A stretch of 64,000 nt of DNA, from the NCBI RefSeq assembly GCF_050908995.1, contig NC_135120.1:23697433-23761432 (forward strand), in the 5' to 3' direction. How positions within the stretch are numbered: the stretch's first letter is position 1; every line of letters starts with the position of its first letter. Origin of the DNA: Andrena cerasifolii (taxonomy: Eukaryota > Arthropoda > Insecta > Hymenoptera > Andrenidae). Shown here piece by piece: positions 48,361 through 60,404 of the stretch. The translations under genes and the position numbers were made by a program. The notes beneath the pieces are model-generated. The model saw only the letters and a program-made list of their open reading frames with translations, did not search any database and was not told the DNA's origin.

Positions 48361-49735
48361 CGCACCCCAGGGTTACCATCGCGTTGACGTCACGGGACGT
48401 CGATAAAGCTAACGCGACGGTTGCGTACGTTGATTGCGGGACGAGTCCCGAAGTCGCCGGGACAATTAAGGCACTCCCCCGAATCCGTGTCCCTCGCCGC
48501 GGCGCTATTATTATTCATTCGGTCTCCCTGTATCAAAGGGAAGGGAAATCTCGGCTCTTTCCGTCCCTCGAAAAAGATCTCCGGGAAAAGGAAAAAAAAA
48601 AATAGGGGCTGCTTAAGGCCTCTAAAGCTTCAGCCGGCGTCTCCGCCCACGTCCTCGCAGTTATATCTCCGATCCAATCCTGAGCTACCTAAGCTGAAAC
48701 ACGACTTGACCGTCACGACTTGGTCGCCTCTTTTCCTCCCCTCGAGGCCTGTTCTTCCATTTTCTTCTCGTTTTTTTTCCTTTTCTCTTTTTTTTAAGTC
48801 GACCTTCCAATCTCTTTCAACCACGGTGCCCTTGCCTCCCGTTAATGAAGCAGGCGCGAATGGACTTCCTACTTGCTCCCTCTCGCTCTCGCCCTCCCTT
48901 CCGCTCTCCCCCTTCCGTGCCCCCCTGTGCCTTCTCCAGTCACCCTCACCCCCGCCCCCTTTGCCCAACATCACCCCATTCTTCTTGGCGTTTCTCTTAT
49001 TTTTCTACGGCTGGTCTGTCGGTCGCGTCTCCACGCCGTTCCTCATTCGCCTGGCTCTGTTTCCTTGCCTACCCCCTCGGGGTGCAATCGACGCTCGGCC
49101 CCTAGTAATTCCTGTCTCATATGACGTCGATGGACTCTCCAGCCTGTTCGTGCTCGAACGAAAAGTCATCCGCGTTCACGTGCACGCACCACCGCCTGCG
49201 TCTTTTACACGCCAGGGGGTGCGCACACGTTGCACGCACACTGGCGTATACATGCGCGCGGTCGCGCGTGATACTGGCTCGAGATGCTGGCAAACACATC
49301 TGCGCCCGTGCACCGCACGCACACTCGATCCGCGTAAATACTCGATGCACACACCGTGGAACAGAACAAACAGATATAGAGTTGCGGAGGTTGGCTGGCT
49401 TGGTACGGGGTTGGCTGCATCCGCATCAGGACGCGACGCATCATTTTTCAGCTGAAAAATGCGAATTCAGCCGCGGCCTGAAAATTCACATCGAGGCCTC
49501 ATAATGCATCCCCGCTGCTATCACCGACGAGCTGACAACTATCTCGATTTCTACCCACCCTCGCCCGCCCCTACTCTTTCCTCTTTATTTTTCCTTCGCG
49601 TTCGCTGTTTGCCCCTTTTTCCTCGTCCCCTTTCTTTCTCGTGTCCCCCGTCCCGGTTCTCCCATCTCCACCTCGCTATCTCCCTTCGTGCAACTGTTTT
49701 ACGGCTGGGGTTGTGTGGGCTGTTTAATAATTGAG
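48361..49735. promoter_or_regulatory. GC-rich block with a long pyrimidine-rich strand
   Basis: Composition turns GC- and CpG-rich here, starting with GTTGACGTCACGGGACGTCG (a CRE-like TGACGTCA at 48384-48391). From about 48720 to 49000 the + strand is almost all C and T. A 344-codon open frame (48421-49455) is Ser/Pro/Leu-rich low complexity with no domain, and comes from the CT bias. I infer a promoter-like island; no start site or linked coding exon is visible. Confidence 0.35.
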
Positions 49736-49997
49736 GCTGCAAGTTAGTCTTGGTCACGGCAATTAGAGGGTCGTGTCTTATCAGGAGTTCCTTGCATTTA
49801 CAATTGGTCTTTTTATTTGCCAGGTACTTCGGTTGTTCGGTGGGGTATGTTAACATACTTTAACAACGATACACAGTTTTATATTTACTGCTGTTTTCCA
49901 AGTTGATTTTCATTGGGGAGATTTCGATCCTATTTTCGAATGTTGTCGTCGTCTAGGATTAAAAATGTAATCTTATGTCAGGAAGGTATAAGATCGT

Positions 49998-50366
49998 CAG
50001 GGGCGGATTTGGAGATTCGGTGCTTAAGCATCTGCCGCTCTTTCCGTGAAATATCATCAAATATTTTAATCTAAAAGAGTTGAGACAATTCTAAAATTAA
50101 TTCAATATGGCTACTCACATATGAGTTATTGCTAATTTGCTACATGAAGAAACAATGAATTGCTTTTAAAATTGTCGCAAGCCTCTGTGTTTAAAGACCA
50201 CCCGGTTAAAACAGCCAAAATAAAAAACTGGTTCTCTGTATTAAATTATGTTTGATATTTTATTCGCATATTAAGCAAATAGCTATGGATACCTATAAGT
50301 TGCCTTCTTCCAAAATTTTCCGCCCTATGCCGCAGCCTACTTAGCCTATGTACAAATCCACCCCTG
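49998..50366. mobile_element. 369-bp hAT-type element with 8-bp duplication
   Basis: The ends CAGGGGCGGATTT and (inverted) CAGGGGTGGATTT are flanked by AAGATCGT (49990-49997) and AGGATCGT (50367-50374), 7 of 8 identical. This is a complete copy of the family whose fragment is nested in the mariner at 35766. It has no coding capacity. Confidence 0.88.
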
Positions 50367-50374
50367 AGGATCGT

Positions 50375-51715
50375 TTTAGATTATAGTAGTGCTATCAACG
50401 GTTTAAACCATTTAGTGGCATTAACTGGCATGAATACTCGTCTCTTGTAAGTAGTCTGGTGAAACTGTTTCAACATCCGCTCTCCACGTTCGAATGTCTA
50501 ATTAGCGCACATTATACTATAGAAGAGGATTACTTATTGGTTAGAACGCTTCGTCTATAGGTCTCAATATATCTATGGAGTTATTGGGGCGAAACGTGAT
50601 TTTTTTCGTGCTCTTCAACTGCATGTATGTGATACCCAAAGTGTCGGAAACAGGTATTACGAAATTTAAAAAGGAATATTTCTCCATATATATTTCAGCT
50701 TAAAAAATTGGGGGTTTCGGAAATTTTCATAAAATCGAGTCGAATTATCAAGAATTCATCTTAAAGGAACCTAAAATCCAGTTGAAATCCAGAAAAACTT
50801 ATTTACGAAAAGAAAGTCACTAGAGGCCTGTTCACACGAGACACTTTTGTAGCCTAAATCTGGTAGTTTTGATGTAGGGGGAAACCAGAAAAATTACAAA
50901 AATGACATTTTTTTTAGAAAATAACGATACTTGAAGATTGAAATCACTTTTACCCTATAGTTTTCATCCTTTCAACGCCTTTGAAAATTATAAATTTTCA
51001 ATTTTTTGTATTTTTTCTGATATCCCCCCTAGCCAGAAGTATATTCTTCAAAATAAAAAAGGTTTCAGTCGAATCGGATTATAACTTTTGGAAATACTTT
51101 ACTATTGCTTGTTGTTCTCCTTTGCATCCCCCTTTGCAGGGAAGGAAAAACGGTTACATAAAATAAAGAACGCTTCTGTAGCCCCAGTCCCGTGGACAAA
51201 GGTGGCTCATTCATGGCACATAATACGTGATCATTGTTTCTACAGGCAAGCAAACACTCGTTTCCGTGGCTGCGGTAACTCGGCGGCGTTGCGTCAAATT
51301 TGCTTCGCTCAATTACCCGTGGTTGTGCTCCCCCGATGCTGTGCCAACCTTTCTCTTTTAATTTCGTCGTTGCGTCGCGCTCCTACAGCGAGGGAAGAGG
51401 GTCCCTTTATGAAACGCGCGTCGTCTGCACGGAAAAAAAAATAAAATTAATCCTTCGGGACCTTATTATTTTCGATTCCGGGACGACGAACGGCTTCGTT
51501 ACCTTCGCGTGTCGCAAAACAGCCTCAGGCTTTCTGTTGGGCAAGTGCAACGTTTCTGTCCGGTTTCACACCGCTCAGTTTGCTGAGCCGCTGAGTAGTT
51601 GATCGATCAAAGATACGTTTCATGAAACTGCAAGTAAAGAAGAGTGTCATTTTCTGATCAATTTGGGACCACAACGGAGTAGAAAGGTATAAATATTTAT
51701 TTGAAATCCGATGGA
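50375..51715. other. Intergenic DNA, no gene seen
   Basis: AT-rich, with a GC-richer patch at 51170-51590 whose frames carry no domains. AGGCCTGTTCACACGAGACA at 50825 resembles the 38091 hairpin ends, but I could not pair it with another end. Confidence 0.35.
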
Positions 51716-51784
51716 CAGTCACGGATTTAAGGAAAAAGGCCCAGGCGGCAACTGCTCGTCGGCCACCCGTTAAATCCGCCACTG
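51716..51784. mobile_element. 69-bp hAT-like miniature element
   Basis: It runs from CAGTCACGGATTTAAGG to CCGTTAAATCCGCCACTG, which form inverted ends. The 8 bases outside (CCGATGGA, ACAATGGG) agree at only 5 positions, so the target duplication is doubtful. The inside GGAAAAAGGCCC links it to the fragments at 9245 and 53721. Confidence 0.5.
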
Positions 51785-51912
51785 ACAATGGGAAAATTAT
51801 AATGAACCCACTGTGATTATAACTCACATAGTAATCATATTCCATATTCATTTTCCACATATGTGACGATTCGCCTGCTAAATAATCTTTAAGGAAACTG
51901 ATATGTTTGTAG

Positions 51913-52015
51913 CAGGCTTGGGCATAATTGAGTAAAGTATTTTAGAAATGATTATACAAATTGTGTTATTCGACTAGAAGTTACTTTTAAATACTCGTGG
52001 GTTAGTTTATTTGAA
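51913..52015 (+). mobile_element. hAT-like terminus, CAGGCTTGGGCAT
   Basis: CAGGCTTGGGCATAATTGAG followed by TTATTCGACTAGAAG and ATACTCG words resembles the start of the 38776 element. No right end was found. Confidence 0.4.
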
Positions 52016-54808
52016 CAGGCAAATGATTTGCTTCTGAATTATTTGGTTATTAATCAAATGGTTTTCCGTGTAGAATCACCTATATGAACCATGTAATATA
52101 ATGTTCTTTTTCTTTTCCACTGTGGTATCGAATCGTCTAAAAGTGACATTTTCCTTTGATTGCTGTCAAATTGATTGCTATCAAGTAGGGGGAAATTAGT
52201 ACCTAAGTTTCGTTTAGGTGGTAGTATTCGAAGCATCGAAAACTGGTTAAGGGTACTAATATTTCTTATATTATGCATCGAATCCTAAACCTACAGAATT
52301 CTTAAGGGCGCGTAACACAATGAGATTTAGGTACGTAATTCCTCACGTACTCTTGGGACTTATCCTGTTTTGCTATAAGCCGTCTCGCTTTCTGGCGCTA
52401 TAAATTGAGGCTTTACATCATCCCTTATGCAGCGCAATATGAAACGTGAAGTTAATAATAAAAACACAATTGCCTAACTATTCTCGGAAAACTGAGAATT
52501 CCAATTGTCAACTAAGTGGACAGTTTATAAAAGCACGGGAAATATGATTAGATTTTGTCGCGGATTCACTGAATTCAGGTCGCTGAAGTTTCTTCGCCGG
52601 GCTTTTTAAATGTACCCATAGAAACGTGCTGTAACGAACGTCGGTAGGAATTAAATTACTCTACTGGTGCGAGGAAAACTTTACATTATGTGTAGGAAGC
52701 GTTGCAAATAATTTTTCTACAATATTCTCCGTATTTCATTTTGTACATTGAGTTTCCATTTTGCTTGTTTCTGCGGGCCAGGGTCAATTCGTTTTCATAT
52801 TTGTTTACACAAGGGAAGATTGCGCTATTCTATTTTATTGCACCTGTTAATGGCGCACTCAGGCGAATCTACCTCCCTGCAAACGTTGAAATAAGGGAAA
52901 CAAGGTAATTACAAAGTTTTCTACTAACTTCTGGTAAATTTCCTTCCGTACTCCGTGGGCGAAGAAAATCGAAAGCCGTTGAGAACGCCGTTATTGCAGA
53001 ATAAATATTCCTCGATAAAGGAACGAAGCAAAAAAAGATTCAATAAAACGTCAACCGTGGTATGTCGAGTTTTTAGCTTATTGAAAGCAGGCAGCGAAAA
53101 TTTTCGATATTCTCAAAACGCTACTGCGGACAAAATTATCGATAGTGTATGTTTATACGGAATGCTTTGATATACATAGCACAACTGAAAAGTGACCATA
53201 TTTTGTATCATATTAAATCGTAACTGTGAAGCAAATTGTTTTCATACAAAATTTTGATTTTGTTAATGTCAGTTTCGAATTTCTATCGAACGTGTGCGTA
53301 TTTATTGTTAGAGAAAAGGAAAATAAAAATCGATAAAATGTGCTTCAGATGTTTCGTAATTCAAATTGTTTACCTCTCTAGGTAGGCCCAAACTAGTTAT
53401 TTAAGAAAGATCCCCCATCGTGGGTCTAACTAATTTCTAAAAAATAGATTCATTTTTGGAGAAAATTGTCTATTTCAATTTCTTTGCGTCTTAAGAAAGA
53501 AAGGAAAATGTGATGTCTGCAGAGTGATTACTAGCCTGAGAGCGTGTAGCGGTTTCTATACACCATTGGAAAAGTCTGTTCAAGACGAATCGATCGATAC
53601 CGAAAAACCCTACAACAAATTAAATATTTAAGGTTAAAAAATTACATTTCTGTCTTCCGTGAGTCATATTATAATAAAACACTTCAATTTACATACCTTA
53701 CAATTGGAAATATTACTTTTGGCCTGGTTTTGGGCAAATTCGCCACTGTGCGCCGTGTACGATGATTCCAATTCTACTTGAAACATTCGAACCGCACCGA
53801 GCAGCATAAACGTAGGGGGTGAAAAGTCTGAGAGCACTTCTGCAATGCTTGTTTCCTACGCGAGTTTAATTTATCTAATTGGGGGGTTTCGATTCTCCTG
53901 TCATCGATGCGCATTTTCCTTGGCGACCTGCTTTCTCGCAAGGGCCGAAGGCGCGGTAACAAAATTCCTGCTCGTTGTACCGATTAATTCCCACGGAACA
54001 TCTTACAAAAAGAAAGACAAAAAAGAAGAAAGAATTCCGTTCGTAACGAGAGCTTGACGAACGTTCTATCGAGTTACGATCGAAGTAGAATGCCGTCCAC
54101 TGGAGAGAAAAATCTATAAAGATTTCACGCCCCGTCACGAATCCCTTCAATTAATTCGAGGCTCGCGAGCACTGAAGAGCGCCCATCGTGTTACCGTCTC
54201 ATTCGGAATGTAGCAACAGCAGCGGCTAATCGTTTCTTTCTCCGGGAAAGTACGATCGGCTGGATGCTTTAAGCGGAAAGGGGATTCTCTGAAGTTCTTC
54301 ACCCTCGTTACACTTGTAGATTATATCTTCCTTACGTTTTCTAGAGATTCTTTAATAGGGGAGCACGGCGCGCACCATCCACTTTATTGGTTTGAAGGCG
54401 TTGCACAATTTACAGAAGAATAATGCTTGTAGAGTAGAATTCTTGGTCTACTTGTTTTAAATCTTCTTAAGGTTCCTGCTGCTTTTTTCTTGGCGCGCTG
54501 TTCTTGCATTATTTAAACAATTCCTGCGTAATTTTTACTCGGAACTGAATACATCGATGAGTGCCTTCGTGCGTTTTATGAATTATGCAAGAACTGGGTA
54601 CTGTTTTGTTTAATAATTAGTTTTGTTTCATTATGCGGACACCTGTTTTCCGAACGTTTTACTGTACTATCCGAATTTTTGAAAACTTTCATTTATAGAA
54701 ATCTATGGACATTAAACTACAAACGGTAATATTTGTAACAATATATGAACACAACAAATACGAAAATTAATAGGTTTTTAAAAACTTTGTAAACGGGCTT
54801 TGTTTCGT
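52016..54808. other. Intergenic DNA, no gene seen
   Basis: AT-rich with ordinary composition. TTGGGCAAATTCGCCACTG at 53730-53748 is another hAT-like end fragment. The frames near 53774-54150 have no domains. Confidence 0.4.
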
Positions 54809-55226
54809 GTAAAGCAGGTAATAAGGCCCACCTATTTAGTATGTACAATTCTGGTAAACAAAGACATCTTCGTTCTCAGGTGTGGGCCCACCGCAATCCT
54901 CGGGTATCCAGGTGAGACACGTGACACACTGTTGCATAACACTCTTGAATGCAGTTCTGCATAATTTGCAAAACCAATTGTCTGCAGAGTTGCGGACAAC
55001 GTTTTCTCTGGAGCTGGATGGCACGGGCTCTTGTTCACACACTTGCAGCAATGCTAGTTGCCGAAGAAGCATTTGTTGAATTTACAGCAGGCAAATGTTA
55101 TATTAATCGCGCGGAAAGTCTTCGAATGACATTTCCTATGTAATAAAAGCAATAAATAGCACTACCAGTATTGTAGATTGACCTACCAAGGATAAATGGC
55201 AGGTGGGCCTTATTACCCGCACTTAC
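54809..55226 (-). mobile_element. TIR element with GGTAATAAGGCCCACCT ends and a transposase-tail remnant
   Basis: The left end GTAAAGCAGGTAATAAGGCC and the inverted right end GTAAGTGCGGGTAATAAGGC share a core GGTAATAAGGCCCACCT. The minus strand between them keeps a decayed cysteine-rich frame (54839-54976). The 418-bp size points to internal deletion of a larger transposon. The superfamily is undetermined. Confidence 0.7.
54839..54976 (-). pseudogene. Decayed PHD-like Cys-rich tail of a transposase
   Basis: The minus-strand translation includes WFCKLCRTAF, then QQCVTCLTWIPEDCGG, then VFVYQNC. The order C-x2-C, C-x2-C-x2-W-x4-C, and a final aromatic..C follows the small zinc-finger tails (C-x-x-C..W-x-H-x-x-C..F-x-C-x-x-C) found at the C-termini of several DNA transposases. 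Two ligands look lost: Pro where His is expected, and Tyr where Cys is expected. Its position between inverted ends supports a transposase origin over a host gene. Confidence 0.5.
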
Positions 55227-56182
55227 CTTATATTACAGGACTCCCTGTATGGGTCCAAATTGACCTTGCATCCGTCAGATGAGGGTTAATCGTTAACCTC
55301 CAAGGCGCTAACGACGTGGCGGAAATACTCCGGTTCATTTACGCCCACTGCGCAGAAGAGATGAATTGAAAGACACCTCGGGATGGAAGTTCTTGAGAAT
55401 CAAGTCGGTGATTCACGAGCTCAGTCAGTGTAACTACTTTCTGGGACGTCATAGTCATAAAAGAGCCCATGAAATCCCCCCCATGGAGGACCATTCACGG
55501 GTATACACTTTCAACGTTTTAATCATGTTGGTAATGAGTTCTCGAATAACGTCAGCAGGGAACCGCGTCGCTCTTAAATCTCTATGATACACCTTTGCCT
55601 ATAGTCCTGTATAAGCGGGAACTTGGCCATTCTTTGTCGCGAGAGGTCCGCGCGTTCGAATATCCGGGGCCACCCTCTATAGGACATTTAGTCGTAATAT
55701 CCTATCGTATCACATCGGCGAACTTTCCTTACGGAACCAATTTAAGACGCGAAATTTATACGGGCCCCCGTTCGGAAACTCGTTCAAGTGCGTCGAGCCT
55801 CCTCCCTTGCCTCGTCGTCCTACCGGCGCGACACATCCAACGACCACGCGAAATGGCTTCCCCGTGGCTGAACGAGTTTTTATAAGTTTCATACGCGTCC
55901 GTTACGCGCGATTTCTCCTTTGCCTGTGGGCCACGCTGCTCCTTTATACATCCTATTTACGGAGTTCCTGGAGATGGCTTAAAAAGTTCTCGGTTTCCAA
56001 GAGAATGTTGCTTCCTGCTTGGTATAGGCCAGCGACAACGTTGACGGGTTCTTCTTCCTTTCATTTTTGCTGTGTACGTAGGTGTAATGTAGCTGACTCT
56101 AATCTATGCGTGGCCCCCCATCTCGACAAATATTTTTCACTTTTCCAACTTTCTCTAACTCGTGCGCATCAGCACTTTGTCA
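55227..56182. other. Intergenic DNA, no gene seen
   Basis: Moderate GC. The 162-codon frame at 55807-56295 runs into the inserted element at 56191 and has no domain. Confidence 0.35.
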
Positions 56183-56190
56183 ACTGTGCC

Positions 56191-56517
56191 CAGGGTTACC
56201 ACCTCTCCGGTTCTAGCCCGGAGACTCCGGGTTTTCAAGCAAATCTCCGGGCTCCGGTTTTACTGGAAAAATCTCCGGGTTGTAAAAAAAAATGAGATAA
56301 TAAGAAATTGTGGTATTATACAATGATACCAATTTTATATACAATAAAGTTATTAATTTAAAAGACAGATACTTTTAAATTCTGAATCGTTTCAGCTTAA
56401 CAGAATTGCACATCTGTTTCCGGATACTCGAGAACAAAAGTTTTTTTTGCTTTTTCCATCTCCGGGTTGGAATATGTGGCACTACGGGATTTATACGGTG
56501 ATAAGGTGGCAACCCTG
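56191..56517. mobile_element. 327-bp hAT-type element with perfect 8-bp duplication
   Basis: CAGGGTTACCACC and (inverted) CAGGGTTGCCACC are flanked by a perfect ACTGTGCC on both sides (56183-56190, 56518-56525). The word TCTCCGGG occurs several times near both ends. The perfect duplication suggests the youngest insertion in the window. It has no coding capacity. Confidence 0.92.
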
Positions 56518-56850
56518 ACTGTGCCCCGCGAACCCTGAGTCGTCTTAGTCTCCGTGTCTTACAGCGAAATTTGGTAAATCGTGTTTTATTCTAGCATCAG
56601 CTCCTGTGTTCCCTGAATCCTTGAAAGTCATCCAGTTTTATTAATTTTAATTTAGGTATTGTTATTTTAAAGTCTAGTTGGACGCAATCTAGTAATAGGG
56701 GATGGGGCATGATGGGGTAGCGAGGTAAGATGGAGTATCGTAAAAAAACGATAATAGAAAAATACTAGACATTTGACGAAAGTACCAAAAGTAAAATAAA
56801 TAAGTGTTAAAAATCGTCAACTAAAAATCACGGTGGCGACCGCGACCCTC

Positions 56851-56888
56851 CAGAAAATACGTCGCGACCCACAGGATGGGAATCACTG
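56851..56888. mobile_element. hAT-like end fragment (GCGACCCACAG..GGGAATCACTG)
   Basis: The order GCGACCCACAGG, then ATGGGAATCACTG matches a frequent hAT right end (GCGACCCACAGGTTGGGAACCACTG-like). No left end was recognised. Confidence 0.4.
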
Positions 56889-59152
56889 GGGTAGAGTGTC
56901 CAAAAGTATTTCACACATATTTTTTAGTATTGCTTGATTTGCATATTCGAGGGGTGAAATGTGTGTTCATCCTTAGGGATGGAAGATCTATTTAGTTGAA
57001 TTTTGCGGAAATGATTGAATAAACATAAACAAAGATATCGATGGTTTAGTGCACAAATATTGCATGTCCACTTTTTGTGAAATTTCAGCTTTGTATGCAA
57101 CAAATAGTTCTTGACTGTCTTTTTATGTTGTATAAAAATCACATTTATATTTGTTTTTTTTTCTCGAAAATGCTGCAATTGGTCACGCAATGTTTGTGCA
57201 CTAAGCTATTGATATGTGTGCAATGGTACAGTTTGTTATTTACATTAGACAGTTTTCAGCCAACAGATATATGTTTTATAGGAATATTGATATAACGGCG
57301 ACTTGTTGTATTGTTAGTGGAATGCGTCTGTAGTGGCGTTACTTTTCTTTAGGCCATGTTATCGCTCATGAAAAATCGAATATTCTTGGTATTAGACATT
57401 TTTTCAATGTCCGTTAATTCCAGGAAGTAATTAGGTTTTTCATCTCCAAATTTGAGGGTAGTTTACATCACTTGAGGACGAAAATCAAACGATAATAAAA
57501 AAACATGCGTGTAATACTTTTGAATAGGTATGTATTTTACCCCTGTGCAAACTTCATTATAATCGTAGATTGATTGGGCGATGTTCGCTGTTTAATCCAT
57601 CGAGAACACTTCGTCAAATCGCCGTCAAAATATTCGTCAGTTATACGTCAAGTTATTAAACCTACAAATTAAATAAAAACCTGTTGAATAATTCCTTATC
57701 ATGTCTCTTCTAACGTGAACAGAGCCAATTGCAATGGAACCACTAATATCCGAATTAACGAATTAAGTGATTATTTTATATTTTAAATTTAATAATACAA
57801 GAAACAATACTAAAACGGGGAGATTATATAAATGTACTGTTTTCTTCAACAATTTGTGGGTTCTACAATATATTTTTTTACCACTAAAACACACAAGTTT
57901 CTTAACATGTGAGGTGTAATGAATTACATACATTCTGTTCGTGCTTCGAATTATCTAACAATAAGTCCTTGTTTTAATGCCATAGATATAAAATACATAC
58001 TTCGGAGTGAGAAGGCACATATTTACTATCACTTTCAGTGCATTCTTCTGCTATTTCAGCATGGGAATTTAAAATATCCGTGTCAGTTAAAGCTGAGCTG
58101 GTATTTTGGTTGGATCGAATTAAATTTATTTCTTCCTGTTACTACGGTGTTCGGAGATTGGAGATTTCACTGTATTTTGAGAAGGTTCAATACTCGAGAC
58201 AATCAAGATTCTTCAATGTTCCTACATTTCGACTTTATGTACCAGAGTCTTGCACGAGCAAAATTTGGTTTACCCTTTCAATTTCTTTTTTTTAATAAAA
58301 AAAATCATCCTTTTTGTGTATTACTCAAAGTAATTGTAGCAGCCAGACGCACTTTTTGCCTCGATAGATTACCTATTTAGATGAATATTTTAGAACCTGT
58401 TCGACCTATGGGGAATAGATATTCTATAAAAATCCTGTATTAAATATGCAGAGTGGGGCGTATAAAGTTTTATAACCTGTTTTCGTGGAAACCATTAGGA
58501 ACGGCGCAATCCTTATGTTATATTTAAGGGCACTCTGGGGTCCTCTATGTGATATACGTATATGCCAGCACTATCATCCCTGTGGGATTTTCATCCCTTT
58601 CTTCAAATGGATGACACACAAAATCTTACAATTTTAAGTAGTTTGTTAAAAATTAACTAACATTTATCTTGAACACATCTCCATATTCTGGACACTTAGA
58701 GCGCACAATGAAAAGTATTCTTCAGTCGGAGGACTTCAAAATGGTGTGAAACATATCCAGTCAAACATTTTACAAAACAGAAAACATTTTATTGAACATT
58801 TAAAGTAGTATTCCTGAACCATCTTGATATTTGGTTTAATCTTCAGTGACTCTTGCTTACTTTGGATCACTCTTCAGGCACGAGATTCTGTAATTGATTC
58901 GAGTATTAGAAACATTTGAGGATATGAATGGTCGATCAAGTAAAATGGGAAGCGTGTAGTCTAAGAAGCAGTACAAGTATAAAAGTAGGGTAACAAATGA
59001 AAATTAGTAAGCGTGTTCCTGACCCCGACCCAGGTCCGTTGTCGAAATGAATCTTTTTCCTGTCAATAAAAAATTTATGCTTAATTTTGAGTTATTTCAA
59101 ACGAGGCTTTGTGTTCAAGAAAATCAAAATTTAACATCGACTCGATATATAT
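56889..59152. other. AT-rich intergenic DNA, no gene seen
   Basis: The 153-codon frame at 57919-58380 is rich in Phe, Leu, Ile and Tyr, as AT-rich random sequence gives, and has no domain. No repeat ends were recognised. Confidence 0.4.
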
Positions 59153-60145
59153 AGAGAGAAATTTCAAAGGACCTTATTCAAAATCGTTCTAAATTACCCG
59201 AGAGGGGTTTTTCTGTAATTTTGCACATTAATAGAGTCCTATGTGAGACATCAGTTCCAGGTGTCAGTTTCTCTGCAGTCCTCCAGGGGCGAGAGGCGGA
59301 AGGGGTCAAAGTGCGAACTTCATTCGCCGAGGTGTTCGAGGTTCGTAAAAGTGATTACTGTACGGCACTCCGGCACACCTCGTATTCAACTTTTCAAACA
59401 TTTCGAACGAGTCGGGTTCAATAGTCTTAATAAACGTATTATTACTGCGCCGATCGCACCATAAGCCTCCTATAGGTACCTCGTGCAGTGTGAATTCCGA
59501 CCATTCGAATGCCAACTACCGAGGTATTCCATAGCAAAATACCTCAAATATCATGGACATTTACAACCTGTTTGATTATACGCACCGAGTGACTCCGTTT
59601 TGCATAAGATGCAATAAAAGCTCCAACTATAAAAACTCTTTTTATAATGCAAAAATAAACATTCCACTTAACTGTATTTTGTACACGGGTGTATATATTT
59701 CGCACACAACTGTATAGGGAAGATTCGACCAGAAAAAAATTCCCAGAGAAAGGGAGTGTTCTGGAATCTGTTTAAGCAGCTGGATTCTTTATTAAGGGGA
59801 TGTTCTGGTCTAGAGCCCATAAAAATAGGTGATGTTTAGGAATTAATTAAAGGAAAACTGCTGCATATAATTCAATGGGACTTGTTGCATTGTATTCAGG
59901 ATGTCTTGGACTATAGAAATATATTTTTTTTTTATAATTAATTATTGCAGACGGCACTGGGAAGTCGTTAAAGTCGAGGCGTCAAAAAATTCCTCCAAAA
60001 CGGTGGAACCTGTAGCACCCAAACCATTGGTATGAAAGAAATGTGAATCAATCTCACTTATGGACCTTTTAATGTGCAAAAGTGGAGAAAAATTCCTCTC
60101 GAGTAATTTAGGTCGATTTTGAATAGGGTCCTTTCTCTTATTCCC
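59153..60145. repeat. Two ~97-bp inverted repeat arms bracketing ~800 bp
   Basis: Arm 59153-59249 (with TTATTCAAAATCG, TTGCACATTAA) is matched inverted at 60047-60145 (complements of TATTCAAAATCG, TTGCACATTAA). Identity is roughly 80 percent. TTAA followed by GGGGATGTTCTGG at 59789 lies between the arms and may be a separate transposon end. Either the arms are the ends of one element or two copies of a repeat lie head to head. Confidence 0.65.
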
Positions 60146-60272
60146 TTACTTTTTTTATATCATTTGTTTTCGATTTGAAATAAATCAAGTTCACACATAC
60201 CGCCCAAAAAATAAATCTCGCTTTTCCTTGACAAGGAAGTCCTGTACCAAAAAATTTATTCTATAATTAATA

Positions 60273-60404
60273 AGTCCTTGTAGAAAACACTGCAAGTTCC
60301 AAAATTAAAAAAAATAATAATATTGGAAAATGTTCTACGTGCCAATATTAATATTATAGTATAGAATTTGATTCTCGGCATTTACAGTGTTTTCTAAAAG
60401 AACT
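60273..60404 (-). mobile_element. Short MITE-like repeat, copy 2
   Basis: AGTCCTTGTAGAAAACACTG and inverted AGTTCTTTTAGAAAACACTG form 20-bp ends. The complement of the inside matches 23063-23173. This copy has better-kept ends than copy 1. No clear target duplication was found. Confidence 0.7.

Noticed and set aside
48421..49455. 344-codon open frame on the + strand
   Set aside because: The translation is Ser/Pro/Leu low complexity over a CT-biased strand; parallel long frames exist in other phases, so it is a composition effect.
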